From: Ctena decussata
Taxonomy: Eukaryota; Mollusca; Bivalvia; Lucinida; Lucinidae
Reading direction: 5' to 3'
Assembly: GCA_963989385.1 (NCBI GenBank)
Contig: OZ022515.1
Span: 7,348,803-7,412,802, forward strand
Length of the DNA stretch: 64,000 nucleotides
Shown: one piece after another, positions 62,501 through 62,659 of the stretch
Layout: each line of letters begins with the position of its first letter
Position numbering within the stretch: position 1 is the stretch's first letter
Made by a program: the position numbers and the translations under genes
The notes under the pieces: generated by a model
Told to the model about the DNA's origin: nothing
Seen by the model: the letters and a program-made list of their open reading frames with translations, nothing else
Database searches by the model: none

Positions 62501-62659
62501 CTGTCTGATGCAATGTGCACGACTTTGTCCAGTGATTTGCATTTATGATTTACTAGTACGTGTATCTGTGTAGCACTAATCATGACAGGAATCAGTTTTA
62601 AGAGAATTCTCTTGATGTTTCAGTTGTGACAGGCTCTACAGCACCTGCATCGCCAACAG
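641..62659 (+). CDS. SCO-spondin/von Willebrand-like secreted multidomain glycoprotein (36 exons, partial at both ends)
   Basis: This is the joined gene model; the exons are listed separately. All 36 exons have AG acceptors and GT donors, and phases agree at every junction (0, 1 or 2 as noted). Together they encode about 1755 residues. Domain order is VWD-C8-TIL-E (D1), VWD-C8-TIL-E (D2), TIL'-E' (D'), VWD-C8-TIL-E (D3), LDLa x4, then a Ser/Thr linker and a Cys-bounded beta-rich domain, repeated. In known proteins this order belongs to gel-forming or adhesive extracellular glycoproteins: D1-D2-D'-D3 as in von Willebrand factor and gel mucins, and D assemblies followed by LDLa as in SCO-spondin. 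Secretion and disulfide-linked multimer formation are inferred. The signal peptide and 5' exons are upstream of the window, and the 3' end is downstream. No thrombospondin repeats are visible here, so the exact family name stays tentative. Confidence 0.85.
893..1130 (+). repeat. 238-bp palindromic foldback element, copy 1
   Basis: The ends are TGAGCCGCGACACGAC and its reverse complement, and almost the whole length is self-complementary. The asymmetric centre (tccgcatgaaggaagct) sets plus orientation. It is flanked by TT on both sides, fitting a 2-bp target duplication. Confidence 0.9.
1131..2232. other. intron 1, largely featureless
   Basis: No coding signal is seen. Around 2050-2225 there is a degenerate relative of the 'aatcagactgcttctgg ... 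gacaattacagtaattatttt' repeat that is also near 7740-7930, 8930-9060, 21140-21330, 40560-40720 and 60690-60860. Confidence 0.4.
2233..2665. repeat. Tc1/mariner-type MITE with 28-bp terminal inverted repeats
   Basis: The left end TACACTACTCAAAATATT (continuing to 2260) and the right end at 2638-2665 are reverse complements with a single mismatch. The outermost TA on each side fits the TA target duplication of Tc1/mariner elements, giving a core of 2235-2663. No transposase is encoded, so it is non-autonomous. It ends 106 bp before the exon 2 acceptor. Confidence 0.8.
2772..2886 (+). CDS. exon 2: VWD domain 1, middle
   Basis: The acceptor is cattttag and the donor is gag|gtaagg; it enters in phase 0 and leaves in phase 1. 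It encodes the central strands of VWD1 (GVHIYINGG, then VEILDGKLYINEVE), matching the family's '..v.v.g..v.l..g.v.vng' pattern. Confidence 0.9.
2903..3130 (-). repeat. palindromic foldback element, copy 2 (minus orientation)
   Basis: Ends are TGATCCGCGACACGAG and TCGCGGCTCA. The asymmetric centre is inverted relative to copy 1. AA flanks both ends. It starts 17 bp after the exon 2 donor. Confidence 0.9.
3131..4570. other. intron 2 remainder with homopolymer tracts
   Basis: No exon is seen. It contains a G tract at about 3886-3911 inside 'gggggtggagggggg' and T tracts at about 4209-4227, where assembly length may be unreliable. The rest is AT-rich unique sequence. Confidence 0.4.
4571..4738 (+). 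CDS. exon 3: end of VWD domain 1
   Basis: The acceptor is attctgcag and the donor is gata|gtaagt; it enters in phase 1 and leaves in phase 1. It carries the VWD hallmark VQGLCGNNDG with an acidic/amide calcium-loop stretch (NNDGSPD). The first Cys of the CGLCG motif seen in von Willebrand factor is replaced by Gln. Confidence 0.92.
5397..5569 (+). repeat. palindromic foldback element, copy 3 (5'-truncated)
   Basis: It begins within the left arm (catccgcccagtctg) and keeps the centre and whole right arm to cgcagctca. About 65 bp of the left end are missing. Confidence 0.85.
5570..6720. other. intron 3 remainder
   Basis: No exon is seen. A C tract followed by a (CA) run lies at about 6326-6354, then pyrimidine-rich sequence to 6400. 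Confidence 0.4.
6721..6812 (+). CDS. exon 4: linker between VWD1 and C8-1
   Basis: The acceptor is ttgatttcag and the donor is atc|gtacgt; it enters in phase 1 and leaves in phase 0. It encodes the C-terminal VWD1 segment (FQTPSGAIVGHSAVFGNSHA), which has the usual 'D....G........fgnsw' shape ahead of a C8 domain. Confidence 0.85.
8020..8186 (-). repeat. tRNA-derived SINE (minus strand), copy 1
   Basis: On the minus strand it shows an A-box-like TAGCTCAGTCAAG and a B-box at 8119-8129 (GGTTCGATTCC), then a ~90-bp tail related to 20687-20853 and 24994-25165. It lacks an intact cloverleaf with its own gene context, so I call it a SINE head rather than a tRNA gene. Confidence 0.7.
8243..8945. 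repeat. 45-bp minisatellite
   Basis: About 15 partly degenerate units are built from cagtctgaccagggcctgca followed by ctgtttgctcagagctgtaa and agaag. Some units are shortened to 'agaagcagtctgaccagggcctt'. The 45-bp period keeps frames open, which makes spurious reading frames on both strands. The first ~90 bp are in inverted orientation to the rest. Confidence 0.9.
9080..9193 (+). CDS. exon 5: C8 domain 1, first half
   Basis: The acceptor is tcttttcag and the donor is gtt|gtaagt; it is phase 0 on both sides. Cysteines are spaced as in C8 domains (Cys, ~10, Cys, ~12, Cys in ACSYL, then DCR). A second copy of the donor lies 33 bp downstream; using it would add an in-frame stop. Confidence 0.88.
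9327..10060. repeat. pair of ~130-bp direct repeats in intron 5
   Basis: About 9330-9500 and 9900-10060 share 'ataaacgtatc(c/t)ataccaaat ... gtatttaa.tt.ttc ... accccaa.g.attgaaagaaaag ... ggcaggcaacgagca'. No coding function is seen. Confidence 0.65.
10068..10272. repeat. ~45-bp tandem repeat, about 5 units
   Basis: Units resemble 'taaattcatggctatcctag' plus 'atatttacagactgtcta'. A single related unit lies at about 9297-9335. Confidence 0.75.
10477..10636 (+). CDS. exon 6: C8 domain 1, second half
   Basis: The acceptor is tgttttcag and the donor is gcc|gtaagt; it enters in phase 0 and leaves in phase 1. It encodes the classic C8 core: GSCVNLHC, VVCDALESYAQKCAYHGI, and the exit W/Y-R-x-x-x-x-C motif (AYRTSMLC). 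One N-glycosylation sequon (NET) is present. Confidence 0.92.
11011..11251 (+). CDS. exon 7: TIL domain 1 and start of E module 1
   Basis: The acceptor is tttttcacag and the donor is gtg|gtgagt; it enters in phase 1 and leaves in phase 2. It is a trypsin-inhibitor-like cysteine-rich domain (CPDDLVYRTSMPLCPITC, later GCFCPEGRYLQDGQCV). It then enters the E module (ECQCRHNKKSYGHGEKV), which the intron splits just before its C-x-C. Confidence 0.92.
11264..11501 (+). repeat. palindromic foldback element, copy 4
   Basis: It begins tagagccgcgacacgag and ends tcgcggatca. It is full length and starts only 12 bp after the exon 7 donor. Confidence 0.9.
12118..12432. repeat. foldback element, 'GGGTAAATTCGGAC' family, copy 1
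   Basis: Left-arm blocks 'gggtcaagtcgggtgacat' and 'agcgggtaaattcggacag' recur inverted on the right as 'ctgtccgaacttacccgctg' and 'gacccaactttaccc'. The inner arms carry 'atccagatcagacggcttct' and the inverted 'gaaccgtctcgtcaggattt'. The second copy is 34866-35072. Confidence 0.7.
12723..12867 (+). CDS. exon 8: end of E module 1 and start of VWD domain 2
   Basis: The acceptor is gttccctttcag and the donor is cgg|gtaaga; it enters in phase 2 and leaves in phase 0. It completes CNQC-TC, then reads WDCDDEPCPALC and opens VWD2 (HIHTFDYSDYSFDPIAQCAF). A short linker between domains is normal for D assemblies. Confidence 0.9.
12983..13220 (+). repeat. palindromic foldback element, copy 5
   Basis: Full length (238 bp), plus orientation, with intact TGAGCCGCGACACGAC ends. 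Flanking dinucleotides do not match (AT/TA). Confidence 0.92.
13933..14170 (-). repeat. palindromic foldback element, copy 6 (minus orientation)
   Basis: Full length (238 bp), with the centre inverted relative to copy 5. TA flanks both ends. It ends 72 bp before the exon 9 start. Confidence 0.92.
14243..14554 (+). CDS. exon 9: VWD domain 2, body
   Basis: The acceptor is tcctttcag and the donor is aag|gtagcg; it is phase 0 on both sides (104 codons). It encodes the beta-strand core of VWD2 (HALHLKIANIIYVIDDDVTL, later FGANRIYIRISPYYSRK). It has no internal cysteine. It may look like a free-standing reading frame, but any Met upstream of the acceptor lies in intron. Confidence 0.9.
15342..15684 (-). 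repeat. ~340-bp CATATGACG element, copy A (minus)
   Basis: This is the reverse complement of copies at 35120-35345 and 41630-41978, with shared blocks 'actagtggattaaatatgc', 'aatttcaataatacatgagc' and 'tttatcatatgacg'. One half is itself a ~50-bp inverted repeat (15342-15395 against 15435-15490). It ends about 26 bp before the exon 10 acceptor. Confidence 0.85.
15711..15875 (+). CDS. exon 10: end of VWD domain 2
   Basis: The acceptor is tatttaccag and the donor is tta|gtgagt; it is phase 0 on both sides. It encodes IMGLCGNFNSDRTDDFYTP, the GLCG and calcium-loop signature, then FADNSCDP before C8. As in VWD1, the first Cys of CGLCG is absent (Met here). Confidence 0.92.
15958..16196 (-). repeat. 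palindromic foldback element, copy 7 (diverged, minus orientation)
   Basis: Begins tgagccgtgacacgag and ends atcacggctct. The centre is inverted, and there are many substitutions in both arms. Confidence 0.8.
16197..17149. other. intron 10 remainder
   Basis: No exon is seen. 'actgaccgttccaaggcggt' at 16541-16560 and the T/G-rich sequence after it resemble the intron stretches after 50278 and 61144. Confidence 0.4.
17150..17384 (+). CDS. exon 11: C8 domain 2
   Basis: The acceptor is cttatttcag and the donor is gtg|gtaaga; it enters in phase 0 and leaves in phase 1. A complete C8 domain sits on one exon: Cys pattern CAEYAC, GNCEG, LCVQDMCKAGC, MCLSMAHLSWMC, and an exit segment ending QTQC. 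C8-1 and C8-3 are each split over two exons. Confidence 0.92.
17385..18315. other. intron 11, 5' part
   Basis: AT-rich, with no coding signal or recognisable element. Confidence 0.35.
18316..18552 (+). repeat. palindromic foldback element, copy 8
   Basis: Full length (237 bp), plus orientation. GA flanks both ends, which supports a 2-bp target duplication not restricted to TA. Confidence 0.92.
18820..18975. repeat. AACGTCGT-rich low-complexity tract
   Basis: About ten imperfect repeats of the type (A/C)AACGTCG(T/C) lie just upstream of exon 12, including the palindrome gaacgacgtcgttc near 18820. Confidence 0.6.
19043..19304 (+). CDS. exon 12: TIL domain 2 and start of E module 2
   Basis: The acceptor is taattctag and the donor is atg|gtaagc; it enters in phase 1 and leaves in phase 2. 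The TIL domain (CPGAGLHYTEYTNACDAHC, then PGCVCENGSVVNEDMNMCV) is followed by the E module CRCVDEFDSGVEYPPGFSL. The exon ends inside C-K-L-C, at the same place as in E1. Sequons NGS and NTT are present. Confidence 0.92.
19591..19857 (+). repeat. tRNA-derived SINE (plus strand)
   Basis: The A-box region is 'tagtgcagtccgtagtgcac' and the B-box ggttcgatacc is at 19643-19653. A ~190-bp body follows and the 3' end is (aatc)n repeats. This is the usual layout of a Pol III SINE with a simple-repeat tail. Confidence 0.85.
20381..20588 (+). CDS. exon 13: end of E module 2 and TIL' (D') domain
   Basis: The acceptor is ttattttcag and the donor is tcg|gtaagg; it enters in phase 2 and leaves in phase 0. 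It completes CKLC-TC, then encodes an additional TIL-type domain (CPENQQYLRNSFICQKTC, YTGCGCGEDEYKTPS) before VWD3. It corresponds in position to D' of von Willebrand factor and mucins. No dibasic furin-like site is seen between D2 and D'. Confidence 0.9.
20687..20853 (-). repeat. tRNA-derived SINE (minus strand), copy 2
   Basis: Minus-strand A-box GTAGCTCAGGGGG and B-box GGTTCGAGCCC. The tail matches that of the 8020-8186 copy. Confidence 0.75.
21841..22075 (+). repeat. palindromic foldback element, copy 9
   Basis: Ends are TGAGCCGCGACACGAG and TCGCGGCTCA. The left arm has a short local duplication (gtaatgcgccca twice). It ends 54 bp before exon 14. Confidence 0.9.
22130..22221 (+). CDS. 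exon 14: end of TIL' and E' module, first part
   Basis: The acceptor is cttattccag and the donor is att|gtaagt; it enters in phase 0 and leaves in phase 2. It encodes GVCVSIEECPCFYNDDAYD then GSELTIGRNI. The intron falls at the same E-module position as in E1, E2 and E3, but the two Cys before it are missing. Confidence 0.88.
22222..23501. other. intron 14
   Basis: No exon or clear mobile element is seen. Confidence 0.35.
23502..23557 (+). CDS. exon 15: end of E' module
   Basis: The acceptor is tttcattcag and the donor is gg|gtaata; it enters in phase 2 and leaves in phase 1. It is short (56 nt), encoding VCHGGGQWIKTELEQEDM. Phases to both neighbours fit, which is the main support. Confidence 0.8.
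23690..23770 (+). repeat. palindromic foldback element, copy 10 (fragment)
   Basis: Only part of the right arm remains ('agactgcgcggatgcgcagg', then 'ctgatctgagtctt'). Confidence 0.6.
24473..24711 (+). repeat. palindromic foldback element, copy 11
   Basis: Full length (239 bp), intact ends, plus orientation, AA on both flanks. Confidence 0.92.
24994..25165 (-). repeat. tRNA-derived SINE (minus strand), copy 3 (decayed)
   Basis: The tail is aligned with the other two copies (caacagt ... cagtcatatcaggacg). The B-box region is mutated (ggatatcgaatcc). Confidence 0.6.
25228..25309 (+). repeat. palindromic foldback element, copy 12 (right-arm fragment)
   Basis: Only the last ~80 bp are kept, ending cttgtgtcgcggctca. 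Confidence 0.8.
25527..25877 (+). CDS. exon 16: VWD domain 3, main body
   Basis: The acceptor is ttatttttag and the donor is gag|gtaggt; it enters in phase 1 and leaves in phase 1. It encodes ANCAVTGESHYLTFDGIYFT, the standard D3 opening, and continues through VCSKHVKIFVNGTTIELM to WLVVHIPEYDITICFDG. This long exon covers what is split over two or three exons in D1 and D2. One sequon (NGT) is present. Confidence 0.93.
25959..26066. repeat. hairpin-forming inverted repeat
   Basis: The arms 'gtggtcatttcatatgaaat' and 'atttcagatgaaatgaccac', extended by ggtcata / tatgacc, flank a short 'gagccttcggcgag' centre. It starts 81 bp after the exon 16 donor. A further related 'gtggtcata' segment follows to about 26260. 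Confidence 0.8.
26463..26622. repeat. long palindrome (foldback element)
   Basis: Left blocks 'ggtgaatatgcagttttatt', 'gacctgcaaacat' and 'catattgacc' recur inverted on the right around a 'tccgcttcgcgtc' centre. The arms are about 70 bp each. Confidence 0.85.
27430..27617 (+). CDS. exon 17: end of VWD domain 3
   Basis: The acceptor is atgttgcag and the donor is tcg|gtacat; it enters in phase 1 and leaves in phase 0. It contains VQGLCGDYDGVAESP, the GLCG and calcium-loop signature, and YGNSWNIAPGQCADS, the conserved VWD exit 'fgnsW.v...C'. The upstream Cys of CGLCG is again replaced, by Gln. Confidence 0.92.
27837..28076 (+). repeat. palindromic foldback element, copy 13 (diverged)
   Basis: It begins 'agagcagcgacacgac' and ends 'gtcgtgtcgtggctta'. 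Plus orientation, with many substitutions. Confidence 0.8.
28118..28390. repeat. foldback element with ~70-bp arms
   Basis: The arms share 'ctcagctgagcatgaaattt' on the left and its inverse on the right, plus 'gctcaggcctcgaagttatt' against an inverted, partly matching end. An inner hairpin 'aaaatgccaatgccaacta' / 'gttggcattttt' lies within. Confidence 0.75.
28924..29160 (+). repeat. palindromic foldback element, copy 14
   Basis: Full length (237 bp), plus orientation, TA on both flanks. Confidence 0.9.
29610..29755 (+). CDS. exon 18: C8 domain 3, first half
   Basis: The acceptor is aactttttag and the donor is gcaa|gtaagt; it enters in phase 0 and leaves in phase 2. It encodes HWAEQSCEHIIDEDGIFAEC and LDVLHEYCMHDAC, the first cysteines of C8-3. 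The N-terminal His/Arg-rich stretch (DEHPHRRHW) is a linker. Confidence 0.9.
29756..30671. other. intron 18, 5' part
   Basis: No exon is seen. A small hairpin 'attcattagaattgcctc' / 'gaggcggttctaatgaa' lies at about 29978-30017, and a C-rich tract at 30102-30125. Confidence 0.4.
30672..30906 (+). repeat. palindromic foldback element, copy 15 (diverged)
   Basis: It begins tgagatacgacagaacc and ends gtcgtatcgcggctca. Plus orientation, and the right arm has several substitutions. Confidence 0.8.
31269..31341. repeat. perfect 29-bp inverted repeat with 15-bp loop
   Basis: The left arm (31269-31297) starts catctcacttataattcgag and ends GGGGAGCATG. The right arm (31313-31341) is its exact reverse complement. 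Confidence 0.9.
31625..31734 (+). CDS. exon 19: C8 domain 3, second half
   Basis: The acceptor is attgtcaacag and the donor is gtc|gtaagt; it enters in phase 2 and leaves in phase 1. It encodes CDSGADCECLCTALAGFADM then C, and the exit segment VRWRSKTLC, a textbook C8 end ('v.WR....C'). Sequon NIT is present. Confidence 0.92.
32340..32500. repeat. imperfect palindrome
   Basis: 'cggctcaggca' and 'tgcctgaaccatg' flank a short centre. The outer arms 'aactacgttaccatag' and 'catgataacggagct' pair imperfectly. Confidence 0.5.
32730..32967 (-). repeat. palindromic foldback element, copy 16 (minus orientation)
   Basis: Full length (238 bp), centre inverted, AA on both flanks. Confidence 0.92.
33435..33578 (+). 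CDS. exon 20: TIL domain 3, first part
   Basis: The acceptor is ttcattag and the donor is gatg|gtaagt; it enters in phase 1 and leaves in phase 1. It encodes CDQGTEYQPCGVLQPGSC and the core MCLEGCFCPQYMYWD of a TIL domain. Confidence 0.9.
33763..34000 (+). repeat. palindromic foldback element, copy 17 (diverged ends)
   Basis: It begins gtgccgcgacacaag and ends tctcatgccattgctta. The centre is in plus orientation. This is the last copy before a gap of about 16.6 kb. Confidence 0.8.
34283..34590. repeat. foldback element with ~95-bp arms
   Basis: The left end cctgtcagtaaagaaatacg and the right end ttttgactgacagg are inverted matches. Other paired blocks are 'cagacaaacaaatacacacg', 'ttttttgagagaagtttctt' and 'aaggcggag', with inverted counterparts. 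There is no coding capacity. Confidence 0.8.
34866..35072. repeat. foldback element, 'GGTAAATTCGGAC' family, copy 2
   Basis: 'aagtcaggtaaaatcggaca' and 'gtaggtaaattcggacg' recur inverted as 'gtccgaaattatccgcag' and 'ccgaaattacccgactcg'. The inner arms are 'atgagacagct' and 'agccgtctcatct'. Related to 12118-12432. Confidence 0.75.
35120..35345 (+). repeat. ~340-bp CATATGACG element, copy B (internal deletion)
   Basis: It carries 'tttatcatatgacgtcgcat', 'actagtggattaaatatgc' and 'cactcatgtaagatcctcta', but lacks about 100 bp present in copy C. Confidence 0.85.
35567..35597. repeat. poly(T) tract of about 30
   Basis: It lies within intron 20 and may be the tail of a minus-strand retroposed sequence. 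No flanking duplication was recognised. Confidence 0.5.
35858..35954 (+). CDS. exon 21: end of TIL domain 3 and E module 3 start
   Basis: The acceptor is tttgtacag and the donor is tcaa|gtaagt; it enters in phase 1 and leaves in phase 2. It encodes GTICAPIEKCPCLDSNGMEY then EDGTVIVDDCII. The phase-2 intron in the E module is conserved relative to E1, E2 and E'. Confidence 0.88.
35955..37610. other. intron 21
   Basis: AT-rich, with no exon or clear element seen. Confidence 0.35.
37611..37768 (+). CDS. exon 22: end of E module 3 and LDLa domain 1
   Basis: The acceptor is ctttttcag and the donor is gtc|gtaagt; it enters in phase 2 and leaves in phase 1. It completes E3 (KTCVDGEFVIDYTNCTVC), then encodes an LDL-receptor class A domain: YEFACEDHKLCVDIDLRCDG then YDCYDISDEINC, with six Cys and the calcium-ligand CDG/D-x-SDE residues intact. 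Confidence 0.93.
38229..38348 (+). CDS. exon 23: LDLa domain 2
   Basis: The acceptor is ctcaacag and the donor is gtg|gtaagt; phase 1 on both sides. It encodes FECIADGSCIPVIDVCDG then IDCINGTDEQDC. The usual acidic residue after the fifth Cys is Asn (INGTDE), which may weaken calcium binding. One LDLa per symmetric exon. Confidence 0.92.
38381..39106. repeat. 726-bp element with 12-bp terminal inverted repeats
   Basis: It is bounded by ataccccgccac (38381-38392) and gtggcggggtat (39095-39106). Inside are a 'cgtccgtctgtcag' tract and AT-rich ~165-bp-spaced similarity ('ctgcccctgccatggggcta' and 'ctgcccctgttccagggcca'). Confidence 0.7.
39240..40205. repeat. ~55-bp degenerate tandem repeat split by a SINE
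   Basis: Units resemble 'aagggtcaggaaagtcaaca' plus 'tttgcaaaggaagggaatttt'. The array is interrupted by the minus-strand SINE at about 39670-39895. Confidence 0.75.
39670..39895 (-). repeat. tRNA-derived SINE (minus strand), second family
   Basis: On the minus strand, GGGTCGTGGTCGAGTGGCC resembles a tRNA-Leu/Ser 5' half, and the B-box GGTTCGAATCC is at 39830-39840. A ~130-bp unrelated body follows. Confidence 0.8.
40747..40884 (+). CDS. exon 24: LDLa domain 3
   Basis: The acceptor is cattgcag and the donor is ccaa|gtaggt; phase 1 on both sides. It encodes CDPTEFQCNFTLFCIPLDYT then CDNHLDCGPGDTSDEENC. CDG is CDN here and two residues are inserted before SDE, so it is an atypical but six-Cys LDLa. 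Sequon NFT is present. Confidence 0.9.
40885..41629. other. intron 24, 5' part
   Basis: Loose ~50-bp repetition of 'gagatatgacatcatc...atcca' is visible at about 41090-41450. No exon is seen. Confidence 0.4.
41630..41978 (+). repeat. ~340-bp CATATGACG element, copy C (longest)
   Basis: It runs from tatcatatgacgccg to catgtaagatcctcta, with 'catgtaagat' tandemly doubled at the right end. It includes the ~50-bp inverted repeat half also seen in copy A. Confidence 0.85.
42150..42287 (+). CDS. exon 25: LDLa domain 4
   Basis: The acceptor is acattatag and the donor is gcg|gtaagt; phase 1 on both sides. It encodes CGNETEFNCLSLNFSIYVCL then CDGHNDCGDGKDEVGC. Six Cys and the calcium-site CDG/D-x-x-DE are present, with a longer Cys2-Cys3 spacing. 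Sequons NET and NFS are present. Confidence 0.92.
42651..42931 (+). repeat. polyadenylated retrocopy with 16-bp target-site duplication
   Basis: AAAGAATTCGCTATAA occurs at 42651-42666 and again at 42916-42931. Between them lie ~200 bp of AT-rich sequence, overlapping AATAAA signals at 42847-42856, and an A-rich tail from about 42868. No Pol III boxes are seen, so it looks like an mRNA or LINE 3' end. Confidence 0.88.
43176..44050. repeat. hairpin-headed repeat with ~180-bp tandem units
   Basis: The head 'ccccggcatacgaagtatgt' can fold, then 'cgaggggtatatagattttg' and a 'cgtccg' tract follow. After it, four units at about 43327, 43513, 43690 and 43866 share 'ggatgctgct ... aaggtcaaggtca'. Confidence 0.7.
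44370..45110. repeat. ~150-bp degenerate tandem repeat
   Basis: Units share 'cttgaaact.t.tcagct.a.t.gagatgat' and 'ttccgtcaattttgtatgagttatggcccttgaaaattt'. It belongs to the same class as 43176-44050 and 45841-46680. Confidence 0.65.
45432..45470 (+). CDS. exon 26: Thr/Ser linker mini-exon
   Basis: The acceptor is ttccttttcag and the donor is cag|gtaaac; phase 1 on both sides, 39 nt. It encodes ESTTMTISMATTS. The paralogous exon is 54526-54561, which precedes the second copy of the beta-rich domain in the same way. Confidence 0.75.
45841..46680. repeat. hairpin-headed repeat with ~165-bp tandem units, copy 2
   Basis: The head is 'cccacaacatcggagaatgt' then 'gagggggcatataggttttg'. Units at about 46070, 46244, 46408 and 46571 share 'ctgaagaaccgcttaagcta ... 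gtagatgaactgattaactttgagcatatttc'. Confidence 0.75.
46913..47190 (+). CDS. exon 27: Cys-bounded beta-rich domain, copy 1, first part
   Basis: The acceptor is cttgttttcag and the donor is acg|gttagt; it enters in phase 1 and leaves in phase 0. It begins GCKEVMIGKYNSLDWLNVT and includes PRTIMITFIKPVFVELVSFK, a strand pattern like galactose-binding or F5/8C-like sandwiches. Family assignment is tentative. Four N-glycosylation sequons (NVT, NSS, NVS, NIS) are present. The copy at 56114-56391 differs at 8 of 92 residues by my count. Confidence 0.88.
47541..48365. repeat. hairpin-headed repeat with ~165-bp tandem units, copy 3
   Basis: The head 'cccccaacttcggagaagtt' folds well, then 'gaggagcatattggtttggg' and a (TCCA/TCTG)n tract. 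Units share 'ctaggatcacgatttttggc' and 'gaagacattgaccaaggtgc'. Confidence 0.75.
48366..50016. other. intron 27, 3' part
   Basis: No exon is seen. 'gcagtaccggggtattacgt' at 49941-49960 resembles the right end of the 38381-39106 element, and 49555-49960 may be a partial relative. Confidence 0.4.
50017..50167 (+). CDS. exon 28: Cys-bounded beta-rich domain, copy 1, second part
   Basis: The acceptor is cgttttacag and the donor is caca|gtaagt; it enters in phase 0 and leaves in phase 1. It encodes VEVVDNLTQTVTITVRKVIS and ends LFILACFEH, supplying the second Cys. With exon 27 the domain is about 143 residues with Cys at each end. Sequons NLT and NDT are present. The paralogue is 60889-61039. Confidence 0.88.
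50642..50850 (+). repeat. palindromic foldback element, copy 18
   Basis: Shortened (209 bp) by deletions in both arms, plus orientation, TA on both flanks. Confidence 0.88.
51032..51067 (+). CDS. exon 29: 12-residue linker mini-exon, copy 1
   Basis: The acceptor is tgatgtttcag and the donor is cgg|gtatgt; phase 1 on both sides, 36 nt. It encodes VTGSTAPSTAT after a split codon. Similar exons at 51887, 52981, 53840 and 62624 give strong comparative support. Confidence 0.82.
51887..51922 (+). CDS. exon 30: 12-residue linker mini-exon, copy 2
   Basis: The acceptor is atgttctag and the donor is cac|gtaagt; phase 1 on both sides, 36 nt. It encodes VTASTATSAAT. It lies 855 bp downstream of copy 1, with related flanking intron. 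Confidence 0.8.
52175..52411 (+). repeat. palindromic foldback element, copy 19
   Basis: Near full length. It begins ttagccgcgacacgag and ends tcgtgtcgcggctca, plus orientation. It is inserted in the intron of a mini-exon unit. Confidence 0.9.
52981..53016 (+). CDS. exon 31: 12-residue linker mini-exon, copy 3
   Basis: The acceptor is taatatttcag and the donor is cac|gtaagt; phase 1 on both sides, 36 nt. It encodes VTGSTAPATAT, nearly identical to copies 1 and 5. Confidence 0.82.
53840..53875 (+). CDS. exon 32: 12-residue linker mini-exon, copy 4
   Basis: The acceptor is atattttag and the donor is tac|gtaggt; phase 1 on both sides, 36 nt. It encodes VTASTGTVTAI and is the most diverged copy. 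Confidence 0.78.
54526..54561 (+). CDS. exon 33: Thr/Ser linker mini-exon preceding domain copy 2
   Basis: The acceptor is tttttttcag and the donor is cag|gtaaag; phase 1 on both sides, 36 nt. It encodes QTTTVTSISATS. It is the paralogue of exon 26, in the same position relative to the beta-rich domain. Confidence 0.78.
54583..54800. repeat. hairpin-headed repeat, copy 4 (short)
   Basis: The head 'ccacaacttcgaagcgggca' and 'tatttgtttcgtgtttgtcc' begin 21 bp after the exon 33 donor, so this repeat copy nearly touches the splice site. Confidence 0.6.
55325..55562 (+). repeat. palindromic foldback element, copy 20
   Basis: Full length (238 bp), plus orientation. CA on both flanks supports a 2-bp target duplication. 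Confidence 0.92.
56114..56391 (+). CDS. exon 34: Cys-bounded beta-rich domain, copy 2, first part
   Basis: The acceptor is cttatttcag and the donor is acg|gttagt; it enters in phase 1 and leaves in phase 0. It is the same length (278 nt) as exon 27 and keeps the same unusual GTTAGT donor. Sequons are NVT, NGT, NAS, NVS and NIS. Conservation of frame and of most changes as I/V/L swaps indicates a functional copy. Confidence 0.88.
56511..56662. repeat. foldback element with ~65-bp arms
   Basis: The inner arms 'ggggtcggaatttcaaccag' / 'ctggttgaaattccgacccc' are perfect around a 'gatgaggcttgccgc' centre. The outer arms 'tccattatgagtgtccgtg' / 'catggacaggctcatgatgga' pair with substitutions. Confidence 0.85.
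57505..58510. repeat. hairpin-headed repeat with ~165-bp tandem units, copy 5
   Basis: The head 'acccgtcgaagacgagtcgt' is followed by a (GTCC/TCTG)n tract. 'tttcgtgtccgctccatatc' recurs at about 57627, 57752, 57921, 58101, 58253 and 58420, followed by 'aactgtttaagatttc.t.atgaaa'. Confidence 0.75.
58511..60888. other. intron 34, 3' part
   Basis: No exon is seen. Loose repetition of 'attcttgtggacacattagt' lies at about 59580-59690, and a G-rich tract at 60200-60265. A relative of the repeat near 8930-9060 occupies about 60690-60860. Confidence 0.4.
60889..61039 (+). CDS. exon 35: Cys-bounded beta-rich domain, copy 2, second part
   Basis: The acceptor is tgttttacag and the donor is caca|gtaagt; it enters in phase 0 and leaves in phase 1. 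It encodes VEVVDNLTQTVTVTVKQVIS and ends LYILACFEH. It differs from exon 28 at 9 of 50 residues by my count. Sequons NLT and NET are present. Confidence 0.88.
61303..62345. repeat. ~540-bp tandem duplication within intron 35
   Basis: 'gatgtggttcctcaa' at 61303 and 61842, and 'ggtaaacggctgt' near 61785 and 62327, are about 540 bp apart, with similar sequence throughout. A single equivalent follows exon 28 at about 50330-50530. Confidence 0.75.
62624..62659 (+). CDS. exon 36: 12-residue linker mini-exon, copy 5
   Basis: The acceptor is ttgatgtttcag and the donor is cag|gtatgt; phase 1 on both sides, 36 nt. It encodes VTGSTAPASPT. It occupies the position after domain copy 2 that exon 29 occupies after copy 1, so more mini-exons are expected downstream. 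Confidence 0.82.
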
